7,494 bases of DNA from Candidatus Aquidulcis sp. GTDB lineage: Bacteria > Chloroflexota > Anaerolineae > Anaerolineales > E44-bin32. The notes beneath the pieces were generated by a model that made no database searches, was not told the origin of the DNA, and worked only from the letters and a program-made list of their open reading frames with translations. Positions 1-5,506 of the stretch are shown here, in pieces. The DNA lies in contig DYJB01000011.1 of NCBI GenBank assembly GCA_020723365.1, positions 1 to 7,494 on the forward strand. Direction: 5' to 3'. Position 1 is the stretch's first letter. The number at the start of each line of letters is the position of its first letter. A program made the translations under genes and the position numbers.

Positions 1-275
1 ATGTGCGCGCCGGGGACGCCGGCCAGGTCTTCAACACCGACGTGCTGGAGGCCTTGGAGCTGGGCTGCCTGCTGGAGTGCGCCGAGGTGACGACGGCCGC
101 CGCCCTGAATCGCACCGAGAGCCGCGGGGCACACGCCCGCGAGGACTTCCCTCGCCGTGATGACCCGAACTGGCTGCGGCACTCGCTGGCGCGCCAGGCG
201 CCGGGCGGGGGCGTCGAGCTGGAGTACAAGCCGGTGGTGATCACGAAATACCAACCCAAGGAACGGACCTATTGA
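1..275 (+). CDS. sdhA: Succinate dehydrogenase flavoprotein subunit, C-terminal end (partial)
   Basis: This is the last ~90 codons of the FAD-bearing catalytic subunit, which oxidises succinate to fumarate and passes electrons to SdhB. The reading frame is open from the window edge (first full codon at 3) and stops with TGA at 273-275. The C-terminal domain shows the family-typical RTESRGAHAREDFPRRDD block followed by NWLRHSL, and the protein ends in the usual P-K-x-RTY pattern (PKERTY). The FAD-binding fold and the substrate-binding His/Arg residues lie upstream, outside the window. sdhB follows in the same direction after 78 nt, so the two are almost certainly one operon. A cytochrome b subunit gene (sdhC) is not seen downstream and would be expected upstream. 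A fumarate reductase flavoprotein is the alternative; the sequence here does not exclude it. Confidence 0.93.
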   Translation, partial: VRAGDAGQVFNTDVLEALELGCLLECAEVTTAAALNRTESRGAHAREDFPRRDDPNWLRHSLARQAPGGGVELEYKPVVITKYQPKERTY

Positions 276-288
276 TTCGGATTCACGT

Positions 289-331
289 GTAGGGGCGAAG
301 CATTCGGCCGTACCGAGTGCTTCGCCCCTAC
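289..331. repeat. Hairpin repeat, copy 1 (GTAGGGGCGAAGCA family)
   Basis: An imperfect inverted repeat lies between sdhA and sdhB. The left arm 289-307 begins GTAGGGGCGAAGCA and the right arm 313-331 is its reverse complement, with one T/G position that can wobble-pair in RNA. The arms are 19 bp and the loop is 5 nt. The outer 14 bp are identical to the arms of the palindrome at 5452-5479. No T-tract follows, so it does not look like an intrinsic terminator. It sits inside an operon, where such hairpins can affect mRNA stability or the relative output of the two genes (inference). Confidence 0.85.
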
Positions 332-343
332 GATGGGAACGCC

Positions 344-348
344 AGGAG
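344..348 (+). promoter_or_regulatory. Ribosome binding site deciding the sdhB start
   Basis: AGGAG ends 5 nt before the ATG at 354. The earlier in-frame ATG at 333 directly abuts the hairpin repeat and has no such site, so translation most likely begins at 354. Confidence 0.75.
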
Positions 349-353
349 ACGGT

Positions 354-1055
354 ATGCAGGTGACGTTGCGCGTTCGGCGCTTCGATCCCGAGAAGGACAA
401 GCGTCCGCACATGCAGAGCTTCGTGGTGGAGGCCGAGCCGACCGACCAGGTGCTCGACCTGCTCAACCGCGTCAAGGACTACCAGGATGGGTCGCTGACC
501 TACCGGCGCTCCTGCGGTCACGGCATCTGCGGCTCGGACGCCATGCGCATCAACGGGCGCAACCGCCTGGCGTGCAAGGTGCTGGTGCGCGATCTGGGGG
601 CGACGATCACCGTCGAGCCGCTGATGGGACTGTCGGTGATCAAGGATCTGGTCGTCGATCTGAAGCCGTTCTTCGAGCACTACAAGTCGGTGATGCCGTA
701 CCTGGTCAACGACGAACCGGCGCCGGCCCGCGAGCGCCTGCAAACCCCGGCCCAGCGTCTGCGCTACGATGACACGACCAAGTGCATCCTGTGCGCCGCC
801 TGCACCACGGGCTGCCCTTCGTTCTGGGCCAACGGCGAGTACGTCGGCCCGGCGGCCATCGTGCAGGCGCACCGCTTCACCTTCGACAGCCGCGACCGGG
901 CGGGGGCCGAGCGGCTGCAGATCCTCAACGACCGCATGGGCGTGTGGCGCTGTCACGACATCTTCAACTGCACCGAGGCCTGCCCGCGCGAGATCGAGAT
1001 CACCAAGGCCATCGGCGAGGTCAAGCTGGCCATCGCCACCGGGCGGATCGAATAA
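354..1055 (+). CDS. sdhB: Succinate dehydrogenase iron-sulfur subunit
   Basis: This 233-aa subunit relays electrons from SdhA-bound FAD to quinone through three Fe-S centres and peripherally binds the membrane anchor. The N-terminal ferredoxin-like domain carries the 2Fe-2S site: C54, C59, D62 and C74. Aspartate takes the usual third cysteine position, as in E. coli SdhB. The C-terminal domain has CILCAACTTGCP, with C144, C147, C150 and later C210 for 4Fe-4S, and C154, C200 and C206 for 3Fe-4S. The length fits the family (about 230-260 aa). The start at 354 was chosen for the AGGAG at 344-348 and because numbering then aligns closely with E. coli SdhB. It follows sdhA and precedes a cyclase gene by 17 nt, so the three are probably co-transcribed. 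A fumarate reductase B subunit is the alternative. Confidence 0.95.
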   Translation: MQVTLRVRRFDPEKDKRPHMQSFVVEAEPTDQVLDLLNRVKDYQDGSLTYRRSCGHGICGSDAMRINGRNRLACKVLVRDLGATITVEPLMGLSVIKDLVVDLKPFFEHYKSVMPYLVNDEPAPARERLQTPAQRLRYDDTTKCILCAACTTGCPSFWANGEYVGPAAIVQAHRFTFDSRDRAGAERLQILNDRMGVWRCHDIFNCTEACPREIEITKAIGEVKLAIATGRIE

Positions 1056-1072
1056 GCCCGGCCGGGGGGATC

Positions 1073-2143
1073 ATGGATCTGACGAGCGTCTTCAACCGGG
1101 GTCCACGCATCCTGGTCGTCGACGACGACTGGCTCAACCGCGACCTGCTGCGCGCCTACCTGACATCCTCCGGCGCGGAGGTGCTCACCGCCGCCGACGG
1201 CCTGGCGGCGTTGGAGCTGGTGCTCGGGCCGGGGGCTCCCCTCGATCTGGCGCTGATCGACATCCAGATGCCGCGCATGGACGGGCTCGAGCTGTGCCGG
1301 CGGCTCAAAGCGGCGCCGGCGACGCGCTTCGTGCCGGTGATCATCGTCACGGCCCTCGACAGCGAGGACGAGAAGCTCAAGGCCATCGAGTCCGGCGCCG
1401 ATGACTTCGTCACCAAGCCCTACAACTCGACCGTCCTGCTGACGCGCGTGCGCTCGCTGCTGCGCCTGAAGAAGCTGCACGACGATCTCGAGTCCCGCAA
1501 CCGGCTGCTGCGCCAGGTGCTCAACGGGTACGTCTCCGAGGACGTTGTCGACGTGCTGTTGACCGACCCGGAGCGCTACCTCAAACTGGGCGGCGAAGCG
1601 CGCCCGGTGACGGTGCTCTTCGCCGACATCCGCGGCTTCACGCGCTTCACCGAGGACCACCCGGCGCCCGAGGTGGTCGAGACCCTCAACCGCATCTTCC
1701 GGGCGCTGAGTCATGTCGTCTTCGCCCACCGCGGCACGTTCGACAAGTACCTGGGCGACGGGCTGATGGCCTTCTATGGCGCGCCCGTGTCCGGCGACGA
1801 CGACGCCCGCCGGGCGGTCGAGACCGCCCTCGAGATGCAGCAACGCTTCCGCGAGCTGCGGGCCGAGGCCGGCCCGGTGATGCACGGGCTGGGGCTGGGC
1901 GTCGGCCTGCACTCCGGCGAAGCCATCGTCGGCAACATCGGCTCCGACCGCGTGATGGACTACACCGTCATCGGCGACACCGTCAATGTCGCCAAGCGCC
2001 TGCAGGAGACGGCGCTGGCCGGGCAAACGCTGGTGAGCGAGGCGACCGTGCGGATGGTGCCCGGGCTGGGGGCGCGCCGCCTCGAGCCGCTGATCCTGCC
2101 TGGCCGGTCCGAGCCCGTGCTCGCCTACCTGATCGAGGCCTAG
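1073..2143 (+). CDS. Response regulator receiver / class III adenylate cyclase fusion
   Basis: This 356-aa cytoplasmic signalling protein probably makes cAMP from ATP under phosphorelay control. Residues 11-130 form a receiver domain: acidic pocket D17-D19, phospho-acceptor D63 (in IDIQMPRMDG), T93 and K115. A short helical linker (about 131-175) leads to a class III cyclase domain. It has metal-binding D185 (FADIRGFT) and D229 (FDKYLGDG), adenine-selecting K225 and T298, and N305 and R309 for transition-state contacts. All catalytic positions are present, so it should be active; the Lys/Thr pair predicts ATP rather than GTP. The ATG at 1073 follows a purine-rich GGGGGA at 1065-1070. Earlier in-frame codons overlap sdhB in another frame and do not resemble the family. 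No partner histidine kinase is in the window. A link with respiration is suggested only by position after sdhB. Confidence 0.92.
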   Translation: MDLTSVFNRGPRILVVDDDWLNRDLLRAYLTSSGAEVLTAADGLAALELVLGPGAPLDLALIDIQMPRMDGLELCRRLKAAPATRFVPVIIVTALDSEDEKLKAIESGADDFVTKPYNSTVLLTRVRSLLRLKKLHDDLESRNRLLRQVLNGYVSEDVVDVLLTDPERYLKLGGEARPVTVLFADIRGFTRFTEDHPAPEVVETLNRIFRALSHVVFAHRGTFDKYLGDGLMAFYGAPVSGDDDARRAVETALEMQQRFRELRAEAGPVMHGLGLGVGLHSGEAIVGNIGSDRVMDYTVIGDTVNVAKRLQETALAGQTLVSEATVRMVPGLGARRLEPLILPGRSEPVLAYLIEA

Positions 2144-2154
2144 ACCGGCGGGCG

Positions 2155-2160
2155 TATAAT
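2155..2160 (+). promoter_or_regulatory. -10 box of the tRNA-Arg promoter
   Basis: A perfect TATAAT lies 10 nt before the first base of the tRNA, so transcription would start within a few bases of the tRNA 5' end. No convincing -35 hexamer is seen 16-18 nt upstream, where the sequence is the end of the cyclase gene. Read-through from the upstream operon is also possible. Confidence 0.6.
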
Positions 2161-2170
2161 CCTCTCGCCT

Positions 2171-2247
2171 GCCCCAGTAGCTCAAAAGGACAGAGCAGGG
2201 CACTCCTAAGGCCAAGGCTGGGGGTTCAATTCCCTCCTGGGGCACCA
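2171..2247 (+). tRNA. tRNA-Arg (anticodon CCT), CCA encoded
   Basis: The 77-nt gene folds as a cloverleaf. The acceptor arm is 7 bp (GCCCCAG with CTGGGGC), the D-stem is GCTC/GAGC, and the T-arm has stem GGGGG/CCCTC with one G-T pair and loop TTCAATT. Discriminator A and CCA are encoded at 2244-2247. The anticodon loop CTCCTAA (2203-2209) gives anticodon CCT (2205-2207), which reads the arginine codon AGG. The D-loop has A after the conserved GG, as expected for arginine identity together with C35. The anticodon stem is odd: only three Watson-Crick pairs (28-42, 29-41, 30-40), flanked by apparent G27-A43 and A31-G39 mismatches. A TATAAT box precedes it and a terminator follows, so it looks like a functional single-gene unit. 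Confidence 0.9.
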
Positions 2248-2250
2248 ATC

Positions 2251-2286
2251 AACAGGCCGCACCTGATCGGGTGCGGCCTGTTTGTT
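2251..2286 (+). terminator. Intrinsic terminator after tRNA-Arg
   Basis: A 13-bp perfect stem (AACAGGCCGCACC, 2251-2263, with 2270-2282) and a 6-nt loop are followed by a T-rich tail, TTTGTT at 2281-2286. It starts 4 nt after the tRNA CCA. It also lies 20 nt beyond the stop of the leftward DUF5667 gene and may stop transcription from that side too, although the tail on that strand is poor. Confidence 0.85.
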
Positions 2287-2305
2287 CGAAGACCGGCCCC
2301 TCGCC

Positions 2306-3121
2306 TCAGGGCTTTAGCTTGGGCTCAGGCGGCCCGGGCGTGCGCTTCGGCCCGCGATCCTTGTTCGGATCCTGCCCGGGCGCAAGATCGCTGGGGCTTC
2401 CGCCCTGCTCGAGCTGCTCGAGCACCTGGCGGCTGTGGGAACTGCGCTCCAGGGCGCGTTCGATGGCCGCCTGCGCCCGCTCCGGCACCTGCGCCTTGAC
2501 GCGTTCCAGGACGATCACATGCTGCTGCACCTGCGCCTCGGCCTGCGCCAGCGCCGCCGTGCGCGCCTCTGACGGCACGCCGGCGGCTGCCGACTGCAAC
2601 TCCTCCAGCGTCCGCTGATAGGCCTCCAGCGTCTCTTCGACCAGGGCGTCGACACCGGAAACGGCCAGCGCCTCCACCTCTCGGACCCGTTCGGCCGCCA
2701 TGGCCGACAGCAGCTCGACCTGCGCCTCGGGATCGGCGGTCAGGGACCAGCGCGCCGACTCGAGGCCGCGCTTAACGTTGTACAGCGCCTCACCGGGCAG
2801 CGCCTCCTGGGCCGCGTAGGCAACACTGGCGGTGCCCAGCGTGAAGGCCAGCATGACGGAGACGGCGGCGAAGGCGAAGCGCCGGACGGCCCCGGGGACA
2901 ATCCGGCGAGGTGCGGGCGCTGCCGGAAGGCGGCTGAGCAGGCGGCGGCGGGCCGTAGCCGTGAACCCTGCCCGCGGAGCAGGGGGTTGAAGCGTCTGGC
3001 GGACCTCCAGGGCGAAGTCTGCCAGGCCGTGCTCAGCGGCGGCGCCGTCGCTGGATTCGCTGGCAGCCGCGGCCGACAGGCGGCGGTCAAGATCGGCGGC
3101 GCGAGACCGTTCATCAATCAT
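2306..3121 (-). CDS. DUF5667-type single-pass membrane protein, probable sigma-factor partner
   Basis: This 271-aa protein has an N-terminal cytoplasmic part (1-80) with a basic patch around residues 58-73. One membrane segment follows (about 82-103, FAFAAVSVMLAFTLGTASVA). After that comes an exported helical domain with the family-typical LPGEALYNVKRGLESARW block (108-125) and long amphipathic, coiled-coil-like helices to about residue 238. The tail is disordered and rich in Pro, Lys, Gly and Asp. There is no cysteine, so this is not a zinc-type anti-sigma factor. The ATG at 3121 overlaps the end of the sigma gene by 8 nt, implying translational coupling and a shared function. From topology and pairing I infer that it holds or releases the sigma factor in response to an envelope signal. 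The anti-sigma role is not proven by any motif I can see. Confidence 0.8.
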   Translation of the reverse strand: MIDERSRAADLDRRLSAAAASESSDGAAAEHGLADFALEVRQTLQPPAPRAGFTATARRRLLSRLPAAPAPRRIVPGAVRRFAFAAVSVMLAFTLGTASVAYAAQEALPGEALYNVKRGLESARWSLTADPEAQVELLSAMAAERVREVEALAVSGVDALVEETLEAYQRTLEELQSAAAGVPSEARTAALAQAEAQVQQHVIVLERVKAQVPERAQAAIERALERSSHSRQVLEQLEQGGSPSDLAPGQDPNKDRGPKRTPGPPEPKLKP

Positions 3122-3668
3122 GCGTCACACCCAGTTCGCGGCGCAGCGCCTGCACGGCGCGGTGCAGCAGCACGCGCACGGCGCCCTCGCTCCGCCCAAG
3201 CCAGGCGGCCGCTGTGGCCGTGGGCAGCGAGAGCAGCAGCCGCAGACGGATGACCTCCTGGTAGTCCGCCGGCAGCCGGTCGAGAGCCAGCTGCAGGCGA
3301 CGGCGGTCCTCCCGCTGGATCAGGACTTCGTCCGTGGACGGCCGCGCCTCGGCCGGCTGGTCCAGCGCCTCCACCATCGCATCCTTCCGTGAACGGCGGA
3401 TGTGGTCGACCACCAGGTGACGGGCGATGCGGTAGAGGTAGGCTGAATACGGCCAGCCGCGCGGCCGGTAGCGGGCCAGCGACTGAAAGGCGCGCAGGAA
3501 GACCTGCTCGGTCAGGTCCTCAGCATCCGGATCGTTGAAGACACGCGCCCGTACGTAGGCGTAGATCATCGGCAGGTACCGCTGGTAGAGATCGGCAAAG
3601 GCCTCCCGGTCGCCGTGCCGGGCCCGCGCGATCAGCTCGTCCTCGTCCAGCATCGAGGTCACGCGCAC
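3114..3668 (-). CDS. ECF-type RNA polymerase sigma factor
   Basis: This alternative sigma factor has only sigma-2 and sigma-4 domains. Sigma-2 covers about residues 11-95: ELIARARHGDREAFADLYQR, the core-binding DAEDLTEQVFLRAF segment, and WPYSAYLYRIARHLVVDHIR for promoter melting and -10 recognition. Sigma-4 covers about 122-178 with a helix-turn-helix, LGRSEGAVRVLLHRAVQALR, which reads the -35 element. There is no sigma-3 and no long C-terminal extension. The start is uncertain: GTG 3668, GTG 3662 or ATG 3653. No well-spaced Shine-Dalgarno precedes the ATG. I chose 3668 because the proposed promoter puts the transcript start about there, implying a leaderless message; ATG 3653 (179 aa) fits family lengths equally well. 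It overlaps the DUF5667 gene and is divergent from the secreted PKD protein gene. Confidence 0.92.
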   Translation of the reverse strand: MRVTSMLDEDELIARARHGDREAFADLYQRYLPMIYAYVRARVFNDPDAEDLTEQVFLRAFQSLARYRPRGWPYSAYLYRIARHLVVDHIRRSRKDAMVEALDQPAEARPSTDEVLIQREDRRRLQLALDRLPADYQEVIRLRLLLSLPTATAAAWLGRSEGAVRVLLHRAVQALRRELGVTHD

Positions 3669-3675
3669 ACCTTGG

Positions 3676-3706
3676 ATAACGGGGATGCAGCTCTGGCGTT
3701 ACACCC
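3676..3706 (-). promoter_or_regulatory. Putative ECF promoter of the sigma/DUF5667 operon
   Basis: On the minus strand the -35-like GGGTGTAAC (3706-3698) is followed by exactly 16 nt and then CGTTAT (3681-3676). The same layout precedes the divergent PKD gene. It resembles the two-part CGTAAC/CGTTGA consensus, 16-nt spaced, that I recall for the Streptomyces ECF sigma BldN. Transcription would start near 3668-3670, at the first possible start codon of the sigma gene. Positive autoregulation is inferred. Confidence 0.7.
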
Positions 3707-3707
3707 G

Positions 3708-3832
3708 CAGGGTACCATGGCCTCGCCCGGCCGGCGATGCCCCGCCTGCCCGGCCGGAGGGAGTAGTCCCAGGGTACTGCCGGAGGGGGTGTAACGGACC
3801 GGGACAAACGCCGTTAGCCTCGGTGTACCCTG
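3708..3832. repeat. Three copies of CAGGGTAC in the divergent control region
   Basis: CAGGGTAC occurs at 3708-3715 and 3770-3777, and inverted (GTACCCTG) at 3825-3832. The first lies directly upstream of the minus-strand -35 element. The second lies upstream of the plus-strand -35, and the third just after the plus-strand -10. This placement could suit a regulator shared by both promoters, but an 8-mer may recur by chance. Confidence 0.35.
3787..3817 (+). promoter_or_regulatory. Putative ECF promoter of the PKD/helical-repeat protein gene
   Basis: GGGTGTAAC (3787-3795), a 16-nt spacer and CGTTAG (3812-3817) match the promoter-like site on the opposite strand in both boxes and in spacing, although the spacers differ. 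The expected start near 3824-3826 leaves a leader of about 50 nt with a strong ribosome site. This makes the gene a likely target of the neighbouring ECF sigma factor. Confidence 0.72.
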
Positions 3833-3860
3833 ACGGTGCCGCCCGTGCGGCAGCGTGCCG

Positions 3861-3866
3861 AGGAGG
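3861..3866 (+). promoter_or_regulatory. Ribosome binding site deciding the PKD protein start
   Basis: AGGAGG stands 8 nt before ATG 3875, where a typical signal peptide begins. The in-frame codons upstream, from 3836, would add 13 residues without signal-peptide character. Confidence 0.85.
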
Positions 3867-3874
3867 AAGTCGTG

Positions 3875-5371
3875 ATGAAGACGATCCGGGTTCTGACCGC
3901 CGTCGCCGTCCTGGTTGGAGCGCTGGCGCTGCCGGCTGCGGCGGGTGCCGCGCCGGATGCCCAGGGCGGACTCGTGGTTACGGCGAACGCCGCCGCCACC
4001 TGCACTGAGGCGCAGTTCGCCGTCTCCGTCGAGGGCGGGACGGCGCCCTACGAACTGACGATCGACTTCGGCGATGGCGAGATGCTGACCATCTCCGCCG
4101 AGGGGACGCCGCCGGCGATTGTCGCCCACGCGTACGCCGCCGGGGGCGCGTATGCCTGGCAGGTCACAGCAACCTCCGGTGACCTTTCCGGAGGGGCGAG
4201 CGGCACGCTGATCATCGGCCCGTCGGTGACGCTGATGAGCGACCCCTTCCCGCCGCTCCTGCCGCTGGTGGACGGGCAGGCGAGCGTGGCGCTGACAGCG
4301 GAAGTTGCGGGCGGAACGGCGCCCTTCGCCTACACCTGGACGCTGGACGGGGCTTCGACGTCGACGACCGATCCGGGCTCACCGACCGCCAGCGCCACCT
4401 ACACGGCCGGCGGCAAGTACTCGGCGTCCGTCGTGGTGACCGACGGCTGCGGGCTCTCAGCCTCGGACACGCTGGCGATCGTCGTCGACGATCCGCTGGC
4501 CGAAGGCTGTCATCCGGTGGCGGAGTGGCTCGCCGACGCCGTGAGTTCGCTCTTCCCGCAGCAGGCGGAGCAGCTCTACACGTGCGAGGACATCTACGGC
4601 TACTTCACCGGCGGGCTGACCGGCTCGCAGCTCGGCTTCGGCATCATGCGCCACGCCTACGCCCTGGCCGAGGCCATCCCGGATCTGACCTGGGAAGAAA
4701 TCCTGGACTGGAAGCTCGACGGCAGCGGTTGGGGACAGCTGGTGCAGCTTCAGCGCGTGTCGGAGGCGCTGGGTGAGGTCGGCATCGTCGAGCTGATCGA
4801 GCGCGTGGCCACGGGCGAGAACTCGCTGGGCGATATCCGCAGCGCCGCGCGCATCGCCCTGCGCTACGAGGCCGACTTCGCCGCGGCGCTGGACCTGCTG
4901 GCCGGGGGCGCCTCCAACGGCGAGCTGGGCCAGATCTACCGCACGGCCAGCGAGCTGGGCATCGACCCGGCTGTTGTGTCGGGCTACCAGGAGATGGGCG
5001 TGCGGGCCGTCGAGCTGCAGCAGGCCGCCCGCGTCGCCGAGCGCCTGGGGGCCGACTGGGCCTCGGTGCTTGAGGCGCACGCCGCCGGTGAGAGCTGGGG
5101 TTCGATCCGCAAGGGCGAGGTAGAGGAAGCTCCGGGTCCGGGCAACAGCCAGGGCAACGGGCAAGCCCAGGACAACGGGCAGGAGCCAAAGAAGAACGAG
5201 ATTCAGAACGAGGTCAACCTGCGCCTGGCCGAGCAGCTGGCGGCCAAGTACGGGCTGACGATCGAGGCCGTGCAGGCGATGTTCGAGGGAACATGCGGCG
5301 GCGACTGGGGCTGCGTGCGCGCGACGCTGCGCGAGCAATACAGCAGCCACGGCAAGCCGAAGGACAAGTAG
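3875..5371 (+). CDS. Secreted protein with two PKD-like domains and a C-terminal helical-repeat array
   Basis: The 498-aa protein has no recognised catalytic motif. Residues 1-26 are a signal peptide (MKTIRVLTAVAVLVGALALP, then AAAGAA). Residues 33-115 form a PKD-like beta domain (IDFGDGE and HAYAAGGAYAWQV) and 117-206 a second (YTWTLDG, ATYTAGGKYSASVVVTDG). From 211 on there are short alpha-helical units of about 30 residues with a recurring pattern: hydrophobic helix, G-x-S/G-W/F-G turn, second helix. Examples are LTWEEILDWKLDGSGWGQLV (271-290), ADWASVLEAHAAGESWGSIR (393-412) and YGLTIEAVQAMFEG (459-472). A low-complexity Gly/Asn/Gln linker (420-440) precedes the last unit. C474 and C480 may pair, as may C212 and C237. 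PKD domains usually serve extracellular binding. The promoter shared with the ECF/DUF5667 operon suggests a cell-surface effector or sensor role (inference). Confidence 0.85.
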   Translation: MKTIRVLTAVAVLVGALALPAAAGAAPDAQGGLVVTANAAATCTEAQFAVSVEGGTAPYELTIDFGDGEMLTISAEGTPPAIVAHAYAAGGAYAWQVTATSGDLSGGASGTLIIGPSVTLMSDPFPPLLPLVDGQASVALTAEVAGGTAPFAYTWTLDGASTSTTDPGSPTASATYTAGGKYSASVVVTDGCGLSASDTLAIVVDDPLAEGCHPVAEWLADAVSSLFPQQAEQLYTCEDIYGYFTGGLTGSQLGFGIMRHAYALAEAIPDLTWEEILDWKLDGSGWGQLVQLQRVSEALGEVGIVELIERVATGENSLGDIRSAARIALRYEADFAAALDLLAGGASNGELGQIYRTASELGIDPAVVSGYQEMGVRAVELQQAARVAERLGADWASVLEAHAAGESWGSIRKGEVEEAPGPGNSQGNGQAQDNGQEPKKNEIQNEVNLRLAEQLAAKYGLTIEAVQAMFEGTCGGDWGCVRATLREQYSSHGKPKDK

Positions 5372-5403
5372 GCTGACTGGGCAGTTGGCCTGGCTTGGAG
5401 AGT

Positions 5404-5429
5404 GGGAGGCCGCCGCGAGGCGGCCTCCC
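5404..5429 (+). terminator. Stable hairpin after the PKD protein gene
   Basis: An 11-bp perfect stem (GGGAGGCCGCC with GGCGGCCTCCC) closed by a GCGA tetraloop lies 32 nt after the stop codon. There is no T-tract after it, so it is either a weak or atypical terminator or an mRNA 3'-end protector. Confidence 0.5.
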
Positions 5430-5451
5430 GTATCGTGGACAACGATGGAAC

Positions 5452-5479
5452 GTAGGGGCGAAGCATGCTTCGCCCCTAC
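5452..5479. repeat. Hairpin repeat, copy 2: perfect 28-bp palindrome
   Basis: The half-site GTAGGGGCGAAGCA is followed at once by its exact reverse complement, with no loop. The same 14-bp arms bound the hairpin at 289-331. This copy lies in the gap between two convergent genes, 27 nt past the protease stop. It looks like a small dispersed REP-type element that lands in non-coding gaps. Confidence 0.85.
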
Positions 5480-5506
5480 ATGTACTTCTTCACGACGCCG
5501 GCAGGA

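Noticed and set aside
333..353. Upstream ATG for sdhB at 333
   Set aside because: It has no ribosome site and abuts the repeat hairpin. ATG 354 has AGGAG at good spacing and fits E. coli numbering.
953..2248. Long open frame on the minus strand (431 codons) opposite the cyclase gene and tRNA
   Set aside because: It is antisense to a gene with complete catalytic motifs and overlaps a tRNA. Its His/Gln/Arg-rich translation is typical of a high-G+C shadow frame.
4457..5350. 297-codon minus-strand open frame under the PKD protein gene
   Set aside because: It shows no family resemblance, has biased composition, and is opposite a gene with a signal peptide and clear domains.
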